Of a stretch of 64,000 nt of DNA, positions 26,134 to 33,997 are shown piece by piece. This stretch comes from Phycisphaerae bacterium. Its GTDB lineage: Bacteria; Planctomycetota; Phycisphaerae; JAJVII01. The DNA lies in contig JAJVII010000011.1 in the NCBI GenBank assembly GCA_022072085.1, positions 62,001 through 126,000 on the forward strand. The letters run 5' to 3'. Numbering within the stretch: position 1 is the stretch's first letter; each line of letters begins with the position of its first letter. The notes beneath the pieces are model-generated. The model was given only the letters and a program-made list of their open reading frames with translations, was not told where the DNA came from and searched no databases. The position numbers were made by a program, and so were the translations under genes.

Positions 26134-27333
26134 TCACGCCGCCGCCGGCTGCGCGTCGCGCCCGGTCGGCAGCAGCAGCGTCAGCAGCAGCGCCGCGGCG
26201 ATCGTCACGCCCGCCCACATCAGCGCTCCGACCGGACCCAGCGAAGGACGCTCAGCCAAGGCGCCGGCCACCGTCTGGCCCACGCTGCCCACCGCCCAGG
26301 CCAGGCCCATCAGCACCGCGCTGACCATGCTCGAATTGGCCGGCGCCAGGTGCTGCCCGAACGCCACGCCCAGCGGGTTGGCCGTTCCGATGCAGGCCCC
26401 GGTCAGCAGCATCAGCGGGACGAACGCCGCCAGCGACAAGGACGGCGACGCGACCAGCGCGTAGTAGGTCACCAGCGACAGCCCCAGCGTGACCAGCAGC
26501 ATGCGGCGGCGGCCGAATCGGTCGGCCAGGAAACCGGCCGGCACCATCACCAGCACCGATCCGGCGATCAGCAGCAGGTGCCCGCCGCCGCGGATCATCC
26601 ACGTCGGGTAGCCTCGCAGGTCCAGGAACTCGGGCATCAGGAAGATCAGGGCGTAGTTCAGCGACGCCATCAGTGCTAGCATGGCGAACAGCAGCAGCAC
26701 CGGTCGGCCCATCGCGACCACGCCCGCGACCGACTCGCCCAGCGTGACGCGGCGATCGGCCGGCTGGCCCCGGGGCCGGCACCACGCGACGATCAGCCAG
26801 AGCATGCCCGCCCCGGGCAGCAGCAGCCATTCGGTGTGTTGCCCGGCCAGTTGCCAGGTAAAGCCGAACAGCCATTCGCTCAGCGCGAACCCGAATCCGC
26901 CGGCGGCGATGAAGGCGGCAACCGCCGCCGACCGCCGCGTGGGCATGAGGTTGCCGGCCAGCCCGGCGCCGGCCGGGTGGAACATCCCCTGTCCGACGCG
27001 GACCAGCAGCATCACGACGAACAGCAGGCCGTAGCCGGCCGCGTCGCCCAGGTCGGCCATGTGCAGCGCCACCAGTCCCAGCATGACGCCGGGGAACGTC
27101 AGCAGCGAGCCCCAGATGACCAGCCCGCGGCGGTGGCCGCGGTCGGCGTAGATGCCGAACAGCGGCTGGATGAGCGACCCGACCATCGTTGTAATCGACG
27201 CGATGATGCCGGCTTTGACCAGGTCCAGCCCGGCGAGGTACTTGAACAGCGGCCAGATCCCGCCGAAGCAGTCGACCAGGAAATGGGCCATCGCGATGGC
27301 CAGGAACGTCTTGACTTCCCGCGACAGTCGCAT
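26134..27333 (-). CDS. Major facilitator superfamily transporter
   Basis: The 399-residue protein has about 12 hydrophobic segments. The early DRxGRR-like loop is YADRGHRRGLVIWG between helices 2 and 3, and the matching loop in the second half is FLADRFGRRRMLLV. GQGMFHPAGAGLAGNLMPT resembles the fosmidomycin-resistance (Fsr) type of MFS exporters. The start at 27333 (MRLSREVKTFLAIAMAHFLV) puts the first helix at the N-terminus; the frame continues to 27429 within recN. It lies 41 bp downstream of recN in the same direction. The substrate cannot be named. Confidence 0.88.
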   Translation of the reverse strand: MRLSREVKTFLAIAMAHFLVDCFGGIWPLFKYLAGLDLVKAGIIASITTMVGSLIQPLFGIYADRGHRRGLVIWGSLLTFPGVMLGLVALHMADLGDAAGYGLLFVVMLLVRVGQGMFHPAGAGLAGNLMPTRRSAAVAAFIAAGGFGFALSEWLFGFTWQLAGQHTEWLLLPGAGMLWLIVAWCRPRGQPADRRVTLGESVAGVVAMGRPVLLLFAMLALMASLNYALIFLMPEFLDLRGYPTWMIRGGGHLLLIAGSVLVMVPAGFLADRFGRRRMLLVTLGLSLVTYYALVASPSLSLAAFVPLMLLTGACIGTANPLGVAFGQHLAPANSSMVSAVLMGLAWAVGSVGQTVAGALAERPSLGPVGALMWAGVTIAAALLLTLLLPTGRDAQPAAA

Positions 27334-27373
27334 CGCGGCATGATAGCAGCCCGCCGCCGATTGGCAACGCGGG

Positions 27374-29095
27374 TCAGCGTGTGGTGCGGGATTGCTTCCT
27401 GGGTTTGCCCGACGACGGCGCCGACGCATGGGCCAGCAGTTCCTCCGCCTGCTTGCGCGTGGTGGGGGTGACGTGGGCGCCGCCGATCATCTCGGCCAGT
27501 TCGGCGATCCGCTCGTCGCCGTCGATCGGGCGGACGGTCGTCTCGGTCGTCTTGCCGGCGAATTCTTTGCGGACGGTGAGCTGGCGTCGGCCGAATGCGG
27601 CGATCTGCGGCAGGTGCGTGATGCAGAGCACCTGGTGGCGCTGGCCTAGACGGGCCAGCTTGTCGCCGATCACCGAGCCCAGCCGCCCGCCGACGTTCGC
27701 GTCGATCTCGTCGAAGACCAGCACACTGATGCGATGGCCGCCGGCCAGCAGCGACTTGATCGCCAGCATCACGCGGCTGAGTTCGCCCCCGCTGGCGATC
27801 TTGCGCAGCGGGCGCGGCGGCTGGCCTGGGTTGGTCGAAACCATCATCTCGACCGCGTCCCAGCCGCCCGGGCCCATCGCCACCAGCCGGTCGGCCGGCT
27901 CGGCGAACTCGAACGCCACCGTGCATCGGCTCATGCCCAGCTCGTCGAGTTGCTTTTCCACGCCGCGGGCGAGCTTGTCGGCCGACTTGACGCGGGCCGC
28001 GTGGATCGCGTCGGCCTCCGCCAGCATCTCCTTCTGGAGTGTGGCCAACTCAGTGTCGATGCGCGAGAAGTCGGCCTCGGCCGACCGCAGTTGCCTGATC
28101 TGCGCCTCCAGTTCGTCGCGCAGTATCAGCACGTCGGCGACGGTTCGGCCGTACTTGTCCAGCATGCGATTGACCAGATTCAGCCGCTCCTCGACCTCGG
28201 CGGCCCGTTCGGGATTGGCGTCCAGCCGCTCGGTGTAGCGACGCAGGTCGAAGGCGGCCTCCTCCAGTTCCGCCATCGCCGAGCCGACCAGCTCGCAGGG
28301 CCCCTTGAGCTGCTCGTCCAGCAGCAGCAGTTCGCGCAACACGGCATTGATCTGATTCAGCCGCTCGAGCAGGCTGCCGTCGGCCTCGTACATCGCGGCG
28401 TAGACCTCGCCGGCATCGTGGATCAGCCGGGTCAGGTTCTGGTGGCGGCGGTGTTCGGCCTCGAGCGATTCCATCTCGCCATCCGCCAACTCGGCTTCGT
28501 CGATTTCGCTGGCCTGGAATTCTGCCAGTTCCAACTGCTGGCGGCGCAGCTCAGCCGATGTGGTCAGTTCGTCGCGGCGTGTGCGGGCGTCGCGCCAGCG
28601 GGCGTAGAGGTTGCCCAGCGCCCCGCTGCGGTCGGTCAGCCCGGCGAATTCGTCCAGCAGTTCGATCTGGTGGGCCGGGCGCAGCAGATACTGGTGGTCG
28701 TGCTGGCCGTGGATATCCACCAGCACGTCAGCCAGTTCCTTGAGCATGGCGATGGTGACCGGCCGACCGTTGACGGTGGCCGACGTTCGGCCGGAGGCGT
28801 GCAGCTTGCGGGTGAGCAGGATTTCGGCGGCGGGGGCGTCGAGGTCAGCCAGCTCAGCCACCCGGGCGGCCAGCCGCTCGTCGTGCAGGTGGAACAGCCC
28901 GCTGACGCGGCCCTCCTCGGCGCCGGGCCGGAGCAGGTCGGCCGCTGAGCGAATGCCCAGCAGGACCTCCAGGGCCCCGATGACCAGGCTCTTGCCCGCG
29001 CCGGTGGCGCCGGTGAAGACGTTGAGCCCCTCGCTCAGCTCGACGTCCGCCGACGCGATGACCGCGAGGTTCGAGATGTGCAACGATTGAAGCAT
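27374..29095 (-). CDS. recN: DNA repair protein RecN
   Basis: The 573-residue SMC-like ATPase acts in double-strand break repair. The Walker A motif (FTGATGAGKSLVIGALEVLL) is at about residues 26-46. Long coiled-coil arms follow from about 150 to 370. The ABC signature lies in KIASGGELSRVMLAIKSLL near residue 430, Walker B in ISVLVFDEIDANVGG, and the H-loop in VLCITHLPQIAAFG. The N-terminus MLQSLHISNLAVI is the usual one. The C-terminal Ser/Arg tail is short and basic. A spacer with a hairpin repeat (29145-29257) separates it from the upstream tRNA-binding protein gene. Confidence 0.97.
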   Translation of the reverse strand: MLQSLHISNLAVIASADVELSEGLNVFTGATGAGKSLVIGALEVLLGIRSAADLLRPGAEEGRVSGLFHLHDERLAARVAELADLDAPAAEILLTRKLHASGRTSATVNGRPVTIAMLKELADVLVDIHGQHDHQYLLRPAHQIELLDEFAGLTDRSGALGNLYARWRDARTRRDELTTSAELRRQQLELAEFQASEIDEAELADGEMESLEAEHRRHQNLTRLIHDAGEVYAAMYEADGSLLERLNQINAVLRELLLLDEQLKGPCELVGSAMAELEEAAFDLRRYTERLDANPERAAEVEERLNLVNRMLDKYGRTVADVLILRDELEAQIRQLRSAEADFSRIDTELATLQKEMLAEADAIHAARVKSADKLARGVEKQLDELGMSRCTVAFEFAEPADRLVAMGPGGWDAVEMMVSTNPGQPPRPLRKIASGGELSRVMLAIKSLLAGGHRISVLVFDEIDANVGGRLGSVIGDKLARLGQRHQVLCITHLPQIAAFGRRQLTVRKEFAGKTTETTVRPIDGDERIAELAEMIGGAHVTPTTRKQAEELLAHASAPSSGKPRKQSRTTR

Positions 29096-29144
29096 CCGCT
29101 TGCGTCAACACCTCGCCCGGACGCGCAGCCGAACAGTCGGGAGG

Positions 29145-29257
29145 AACGCAGAGGGGCAGAGCGGCAGAGAGAGGACAGAGAGGATTTGGGAGATGAAGAA
29201 GGCTGTTGCCGAACTCAAAAACAAACCTGTGCCCTCTGCTCTCTGCGCCTCTGCGTT
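29145..29257. repeat. CACAGAG-class hairpin element (AACGCAGAGG variant)
   Basis: The left arm begins AACGCAGAGGGGCAGAG and the right arm ends CTCTGCGCCTCTGCGTT, so the two ends are inverted copies of an (AACGCAGAGG)-type word with about 60 bp between. Its span, about 113 bp, and vocabulary match the 110-bp elements at 49516 and 62331. It fills the gap between recN and the tRNA-binding protein gene. Confidence 0.8.
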
Positions 29258-29292
29258 TGCCTTTCGTCCCCGCGTCTCTTCTCCAGACCGCT

Positions 29293-29649
29293 TCACGAGC
29301 AGGGCGTGCCGGGGCGGACCTCAGCCGACGGGGCGAGGACGATGACCTTGCCCGGCTGGCCGTTGGCGGCCTCGACGGCGGCCAGCAACATGCCCTGACT
29401 TTCCAGGCCCCGCATGACGCGCGGGGCGAGGTTGGCCACGACGACGATCTGTTTGCCGATCAGGTCCGCCGGCTCGTAGTGCCCCTTGAGCCCGGCAATG
29501 AGCTGTCGCTGCTCATAGCCCAGGTCGATCTTGAGCACCAGCAGCTTGTCGGCGTTGGGGTGCTCGGCGCATTCCAGGACGCGGGCGACGCGCAGGTCGA
29601 GCTTGGCGAAGTCGTCGTATGTGATCTGCGGCTTGGGCTCTGCCATCAT
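29293..29649 (-). CDS. tRNA-binding domain protein (MetRS C-terminal/Trbp111-like)
   Basis: The 118-residue OB-fold protein contains ITYDDFAKLDLRVARVLECA, HPNADKLLVLKIDLG, QLIAGLKGHYEPADLIGKQI and NLAPRVMRGLESQGMLLAA, which are the conserved blocks of the tRNA-binding domain. In many bacteria it is the C-terminal part of methionyl-tRNA synthetase, but here it stands alone, as in Trbp111 and the MetG-beta type. It likely binds tRNA structurally and dimerises. Two adjacent ATGs (29649 and 29646) are possible starts. metG itself is not in the window. Confidence 0.92.
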   Translation of the reverse strand: MMAEPKPQITYDDFAKLDLRVARVLECAEHPNADKLLVLKIDLGYEQRQLIAGLKGHYEPADLIGKQIVVVANLAPRVMRGLESQGMLLAAVEAANGQPGKVIVLAPSAEVRPGTPCS

Positions 29650-29733
29650 GTCACCTCAAAGGAGTCGGGAAGTTGGACATTGGGGCGTAATTTAGCACGC
29701 CGGGACGGTGCAGGGCAAGCCGCGGGAGAGCGG

Positions 29734-29837
29734 GGAATTGGAGATTGCAGATTTTGGATTTCAGATTGAAGAGGCGGAGGGTTGCGACCCCTCTTTGCTC
29801 GTCAATCTGAAATCCAAAATCCAAAATCTGCAATTCC
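29734..29837. repeat. AT-rich hairpin repeat (GATTTTGGATTTCAGATTG class)
   Basis: The left arm (29734-29768) contains GGAATTGGAGATTGCAG and TTTTGGATTTCAGATTG. The right arm (29803-29837) is its inverted copy with one extra CCAAAAT unit (CAATCTGAAATCC to CTGCAATTCC). The 34-nt loop is GC-rich. Its AT content contrasts with the flanking sequence. Confidence 0.85.
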
Positions 29838-29909
29838 TTCCTTCTCTAGTTGTGCCGATCGCCGGTTCGGCAAGGGGGATCGTTAGTGGCGGCTTGGTTC
29901 TCAAATGAG

Positions 29910-29938
29910 AAAAGCGGACCCGTCGGAGCGGGTCCGCT
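29910..29938 (-). terminator. Rho-independent terminator (distal) for the 30073 gene
   Basis: A perfect 10-bp stem (AGCGGACCCG at 29913-29922 and CGGGTCCGCT at 29929-29938, loop TCGGAG) is followed on the minus strand by TTTT. It backs up the terminator at 30012-30051. Confidence 0.8.
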
Positions 29939-30011
29939 CTGCGCTGAATGCCCGGGGATGGGCAGGAGGTAGCGTGTCGTCGGCGGGCGGAACTCAGGCC
30001 TGCCGGCGAGG

Positions 30012-30051
30012 AAAACCGGGCGGGTCGTTCCTGGCAGACACGACCCGCCCG
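30012..30051 (-). terminator. Rho-independent terminator (proximal) for the 30073 gene
   Basis: A perfect 12-bp stem (CGGGCGGGTCGT at 30017-30028 and ACGACCCGCCCG at 30040-30051) with an 11-nt loop lies 21 bp after the stop. On the minus strand it is followed by GGTTTTCC. Confidence 0.8.
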
Positions 30052-30072
30052 CTGCCCTCGACTGGGTGATAC

Positions 30073-31092
30073 TCAGTTGGTGTTCTGATCCGCTCCGCCG
30101 CCGGTGCGAGCGCCGCCGCGACCGCCGCGGTTGCCGCGATTGGGACGCGTACCCCGATCGCCGCCCGGACGCCGGGTGTTGAGCTGATCGTACTTGGTCT
30201 TCTGCTCGTCGGTGAGCAGAGCCTTGACGTCGGTCTGATACTTCTGGAACAGATCGCGACGGGCCTCGGGCGTGTCGGCCTTGGACATCGCGTCGCGCAG
30301 GGCGTTCTGAAGGTCCGTGACCTTCGCGACCTGCTCATCGGTCAGCGACAGCCCGGTCTTGAGCCGGTCGATCATGGCCTGGCCGCGTTCGTCCTGGGCC
30401 TTCTTCTGAAGCTCGGCCAGCTTGGTCTTCTGCTCGTCGGTGAGCAGGGCCTTGACGTCGGCTTCATGCTTCTGCATCAGGTCGCGCCGGGCCTCGGGGG
30501 TGGTGGCCTTGCCCATCGCTTCGCGCAGGGCCTTGTTCAACTCCTCGATCTTGGACTTCTGGTCGTCGGTCAGGTTGAGTTGGCCGAGCAATTCCTGGAA
30601 GCTGCCGCCGCGCATCCCGGGGCGCTGATTGCGGCCGGCGGTCGCCTTTTCCAGGTTGGCCTGGAACTGCTTGAACTGCTCCTCGGTGAGCAGCGGCTTG
30701 ACGGCCTCGCTCATCTTGCTGCCCAGTTCGCCGGGCTTGGGAGTCAGCTCTTCCATCTGCTTGCGGAGTTCCTCGACCTTGGCCTTGTCGCCGGCCTTCT
30801 CGGCGTCGGAGATCTGCTGGCGAAGCTCCTGACGCTTGGCGACGTTGGGATCGTTCTCGCGGACGTTCTTGAGGGCCTCGCGCACCTTGGCCATCTGGTC
30901 TTCGGTCAGGTTCATGCCTTCGAACAGGCCGACCATCGCGCGATCGCCGCCGGGCCGGGCCGCCGGACGCCGCGGGGCGTCGGTCTTGGGCGCGTCGGTC
31001 GCCGGCGCTTCATCGGCAGCCAGCGCGGCGAAGGGAACAGCCAGCAACAGGCCGGCGGTGGCCGTCAGTGCCCATTTGATCAACCGATTCAT
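30073..31092 (-). CDS. Secreted LTxEQ-repeat protein with RGG-rich tail (paralogue 1)
   Basis: The 339-residue protein has a signal peptide (MNRLIKWALTATAGLLLAVP) and an Ala/Pro/Asp linker. Helical units are marked by MNLTEDQMAKVREALKNVRE, KPLLTEEQFKQF, LNLTDDQKSKIEELNKALRE, KALLTDEQKTKLAELQKKA, LSLTDEQVAKVTDLQNALRD and KALLTDEQKTKYDQLN. Two of these units, with the PEARRDL link, are near-identical internal duplications. The pattern resembles Spy/CpxP LTxxQ proteins, which bind misfolded proteins or metal in the periplasm. The tail (RGTRPNRGNRGGRGGARTGG) is RGG-like. RBS AAGGAGATCGAG fixes the start. Two terminators follow. It is related to the proteins at 32560 and 33998. Confidence 0.8.
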   Translation of the reverse strand: MNRLIKWALTATAGLLLAVPFAALAADEAPATDAPKTDAPRRPAARPGGDRAMVGLFEGMNLTEDQMAKVREALKNVRENDPNVAKRQELRQQISDAEKAGDKAKVEELRKQMEELTPKPGELGSKMSEAVKPLLTEEQFKQFQANLEKATAGRNQRPGMRGGSFQELLGQLNLTDDQKSKIEELNKALREAMGKATTPEARRDLMQKHEADVKALLTDEQKTKLAELQKKAQDERGQAMIDRLKTGLSLTDEQVAKVTDLQNALRDAMSKADTPEARRDLFQKYQTDVKALLTDEQKTKYDQLNTRRPGGDRGTRPNRGNRGGRGGARTGGGADQNTN

Positions 31093-31308
31093 CTCGATCT
31101 CCTTTTCCGGGGCCGTGGCCCCAAAGTGTTTTCCCGTGCGGTGTTCCATTATCCTCAGTTCATAACGCAGGGGTTAGTACTAAAATTGCAGTCATAGAGA
31201 ATTTTTGCCAGGAACGGCGTTTCTGACCTGAAAAGCCGGTTTTCGGGCGATTTCGAGGCATGCTTCTCGCCACAATTCCGCCCTGCGCCGGCAGGCCGAC
31301 CGGCCCGT

Positions 31309-32346
31309 TCATCGGGCCGGGGCGAACGGCGTCCGAACGCCCGCGGCGGCGCGGAAGAGGTCGGCCAACCGGTCGGCCAGCACCGCGCGATCGTGGTGGG
31401 CCAGCACGTATTGCCGCCCGCGGCGCCCCATCGCGCGGGCCGCCTCGGCGTCGTCGGCCAGTCGGCCGATCGCGGCCAGCCACTGCGCCGGGTCGTCGGC
31501 GAGCAGGCCTCGCGGCTGGTCGCCCGGCCCGGCGTAGCGGAGATTCTCCCCGACCGGCGAGCCGACCCAGGGCAGACCGTGGGCCATGTATTGCAGCACC
31601 TTGAACGGGCACTTGCCGCGCGTCCAGGGCGTGTCGGGCATCGGGCAGAGGCCGACATCGCACTCGGCCAGCGCTGCCGCCTGCTCCTGCGGCGACCAGC
31701 GGCGCCAGTCCACGCGAAGCGGCGCGAACCGCGGGTCAGCCGGGGCGTGCGCGACCAGGCGGAGCGTCGCGTCCGGCCGACGGCGGCCCAGTTCGCTGAG
31801 CGCCGGCGCGAGTTCGTCCAGGTATCGCTGCGTCGGCTGCGAGCCCATCCAGAGCAGCGTGAACGGTCGGCCGGCCGGGCGATCGGCCGGCGCCCCCGGC
31901 GCATCGACGCCCATGGGGACGACGTGGACGACGGGGCAGTGGGGGCGTGCGGCGTCGGCGAGATAGTCGTTGGCGGCTAGTGCCGCGTCGCATCGCCGCA
32001 GCCAGTGGCGGAACTTGAACCGCCGCGTCCGGCTGGCCCCGCGGCTGCCCAGGTGGATCGGATCGTCGAAGTCGAAGAGTATGCGCCGGGCCGCCCGCCG
32101 CCACGAGCCGGACCGCCAGGGGGGAATCAGGTAGCGGTGCCACCAGAGCAGGTCGAAGTCGGCCAACTCGCGGCGCAGGGCGCGACGGCCGCGGCGGTCG
32201 GCGGGCATCGTGCGGGCGTCGACGCGGACGCCGCGGTCGGCCAGCAGCGAGAGGTAGCGCAGGACGCGATGCTCGAAGCTTGGGGAATCGGGCTTGCGCG
32301 TGAGGCAGAGAACCCGCAGCGGTGCGTCTGTATGGTCGGCGGACAT
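31309..32346 (-). CDS. Glycosyltransferase, GT4-like (GT-B fold)
   Basis: The 345-residue protein starts MSADHTDAPLRVLCLTRKPD and has a GT-B layout. The N-terminal half contains HRVLRYLSLLADRGVRVDAR and LLWWHRYLIPPW. The C-terminal half contains FTLLWMGSQPTQRYLDELAP, AALAECDVGLCPMPDTPWTR, and GKCPFKVLQYMAHGLPWVGS, which is the donor-binding region with a K..Q.MA.G.P pattern typical of GT4. The frame extends upstream to 32496, but the ATG at 32346 is the only one at a sensible N-terminus. It is inserted between two LTxEQ paralogues on the same strand. The sugar is unknown. Confidence 0.85.
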   Translation of the reverse strand: MSADHTDAPLRVLCLTRKPDSPSFEHRVLRYLSLLADRGVRVDARTMPADRRGRRALRRELADFDLLWWHRYLIPPWRSGSWRRAARRILFDFDDPIHLGSRGASRTRRFKFRHWLRRCDAALAANDYLADAARPHCPVVHVVPMGVDAPGAPADRPAGRPFTLLWMGSQPTQRYLDELAPALSELGRRRPDATLRLVAHAPADPRFAPLRVDWRRWSPQEQAAALAECDVGLCPMPDTPWTRGKCPFKVLQYMAHGLPWVGSPVGENLRYAGPGDQPRGLLADDPAQWLAAIGRLADDAEAARAMGRRGRQYVLAHHDRAVLADRLADLFRAAAGVRTPFAPAR

Positions 32347-32480
32347 CGGGGCCCCGTTGTCAGGTTGAATGCTCAAGAGGCCGGCTGCCGGAGAGGCGCC
32401 GCCCGTCTGTCCCCGATTTACCCGGCGGGCGGCGCGATGTCCAGAGCCGGTCCGGGGCGCGCGGGCGCGAAAGCGTGAGT

Positions 32481-32522
32481 GCAAAGAAGAAGGCACGGCT
32501 CCGGAGGGCCGGAACCGTGCCT
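32481..32522 (-). terminator. Rho-independent terminator of the 32560 gene
   Basis: On the minus strand an imperfect stem (AGGCACGG with TCCGG inside, pairing CCGGA and CCGTGCCT; 32491-32522) is followed by TTCTTCTTTG. It lies 38 bp after the stop of the LTxEQ protein gene. Confidence 0.7.
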
Positions 32523-32559
32523 GGATTGCGTCAGGACGACGGGCGGTCGTCGATCAGCT

Positions 32560-33846
32560 TCAGTTGCCGCCGCCGGCGTCATTGTTGCCGCCTCGGCCGC
32601 CGCGGTTGCCTCGATTGCCGCGACCGCCGCCGAAGCCCTGCTGGTTGTTGCCGCCGCCCGGACCGCCGCCGAAACCTCCACGCCCGCCGCCGAAGCGGCC
32701 GCCGCGGTTCGACTCGTAGGCCTTCTTCTGCTCATCGGTCAGGACCGAGGAGATGTCCTTGCGGAGCTTGTCCATCAGATCGCGCCGGGCCTGGAATTCC
32801 TCGGGCTTGAGCTGGGCCAGGGCGCCCTTGGCTCCGTCGGCCAGGTCGTCGATCTGCTTTTTCTGCTGATCGGTGATGCCCGCCAGGCCCTTGGCCGAGT
32901 CGACCGTGCCGCGGAGCATCCGGTCGTTCATCTGCGTGGTGAACTCCTGCTCACGCTGCTGCAACTTGGCCTGCTGCTCGGGGGTCAGCACCTTGTTGAC
33001 CGCGTCGCGGCCTTCGCGCATGGCCGCTCCGAAGTCCGGGGTCAGCTCGCGGAGCTTGGCCCGGGCGGCGTCGGCGGCGGCCTGGTCGTTCTTGCTCTCG
33101 GCGTCGCGAATCTGGCTGCGGAGCTGATCGACCTGCTCGCGGTTCTTCTGCATCTGCTCGAACGTCGAGGCCATGCGGTCGGTGATGATCTTGCGGATCT
33201 GCGCGTTCTGCTCATCGGTCAGGTCCAGCCCCTCGAAGCGACGCATCGCGAAGCCCGCGGCGCCCTGGGCCTGGCCGGCCGGGCTGTCGGCCTCGGCGTT
33301 GAGCTGCTTGAGCTGCTCGACCTTGTCAGCCGGCAGCTGCGAGCCCAGCGTCGCGGTCAGGTCGTTGAAGGCCTTCTCGCGCTGCTGGCGGAACTGGGTG
33401 TTCAGATCGTCCATCTGCTGGCGATACTTCTGATTGACGGCCGGGTCGAGTTCCTTGCCGTCCTGGCGGGCCTTGGCGGCCTCGTCGCGCCATTCCTGGG
33501 CGAGCTTGCCGGTCTTGTCGCGATAGTCGGTGGATTCCTTCTCGCGGGCGTCCTGATAGGCCTGGAGCGTCGGGGCGATGGCCTTGGCCTGGGCGTCGGA
33601 CAACTGCAACCGGCGGAGCATGCCGTCCAGGCGGCGGCTGCCCGAGCTGACCAGGTTGCCGTTGGCCTGATTGCCGTCGCCGGTGGCCGGCTTGTCGGTC
33701 GGCGTCGTGGGGGTGTCGGTGGTCTTGGGCTGCTGGTCCGGCGTGATCACTTTGACCTGCACGTCCTCGGCCATCAGCGTGCCGACACCGGCCAGAACCA
33801 TCGTCGCCGCGAGGGCCAGCGTCAGAACAAGCATCGAACGGTTCAT
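32560..33846 (-). CDS. Secreted LTxEQ-type protein with RGG-rich tail (paralogue 2)
   Basis: The 428-residue protein has a signal peptide (MNRSMLVLTLALAATMVLAG) and then AEDVQVKVITPDQQP, a segment nearly shared with paralogue 3. A Thr/Pro linker follows. Helical units contain RLQLSDAQAKAIAPTLQAYQ, LDLTDEQNAQIRKIITDRM, NKVLTPEQQAKLQQREQ, GITDQQKKQIDDL and SSVLTDEQKKAYESN. The region between is strongly charged coiled coil. The C-terminus is a long Gly/Arg/Asn run with FGGGRGGFGG units. RBS AGGAGAGACGCG precedes the ATG. A promoter is predicted at 33899-33927. Family resemblance is to Spy/CpxP-type proteins, but the length is unusual. Function unknown. Confidence 0.8.
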   Translation of the reverse strand: MNRSMLVLTLALAATMVLAGVGTLMAEDVQVKVITPDQQPKTTDTPTTPTDKPATGDGNQANGNLVSSGSRRLDGMLRRLQLSDAQAKAIAPTLQAYQDAREKESTDYRDKTGKLAQEWRDEAAKARQDGKELDPAVNQKYRQQMDDLNTQFRQQREKAFNDLTATLGSQLPADKVEQLKQLNAEADSPAGQAQGAAGFAMRRFEGLDLTDEQNAQIRKIITDRMASTFEQMQKNREQVDQLRSQIRDAESKNDQAAADAARAKLRELTPDFGAAMREGRDAVNKVLTPEQQAKLQQREQEFTTQMNDRMLRGTVDSAKGLAGITDQQKKQIDDLADGAKGALAQLKPEEFQARRDLMDKLRKDISSVLTDEQKKAYESNRGGRFGGGRGGFGGGPGGGNNQQGFGGGRGNRGNRGGRGGNNDAGGGN

Positions 33847-33898
33847 CGCGTCTCTCCTGTGTATTGGGACCTCGGACGTCCCGGGGTTTCGATACGAC

Positions 33899-33927
33899 AT
33901 TATCCCTTCAGGGATCAACTAACGCAA
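33899..33927 (-). promoter_or_regulatory. Predicted σ70-type promoter of paralogue 2
   Basis: On the minus strand TTGCGT (33927-33922), 17 bp, and GATAAT (33904-33899) form a good promoter that would give a leader of about 45 nt. The same GGATAATG -10 region lies upstream of paralogue 1 at 31148-31153, but there without a good -35. Confidence 0.6.
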
Positions 33928-33997
33928 TAGTCGTATTTAGGAAAAGACGCACCGCCGGCCGGCTTCTTGCAGGGATTCGGCCAGGTGGCCGGACCGA

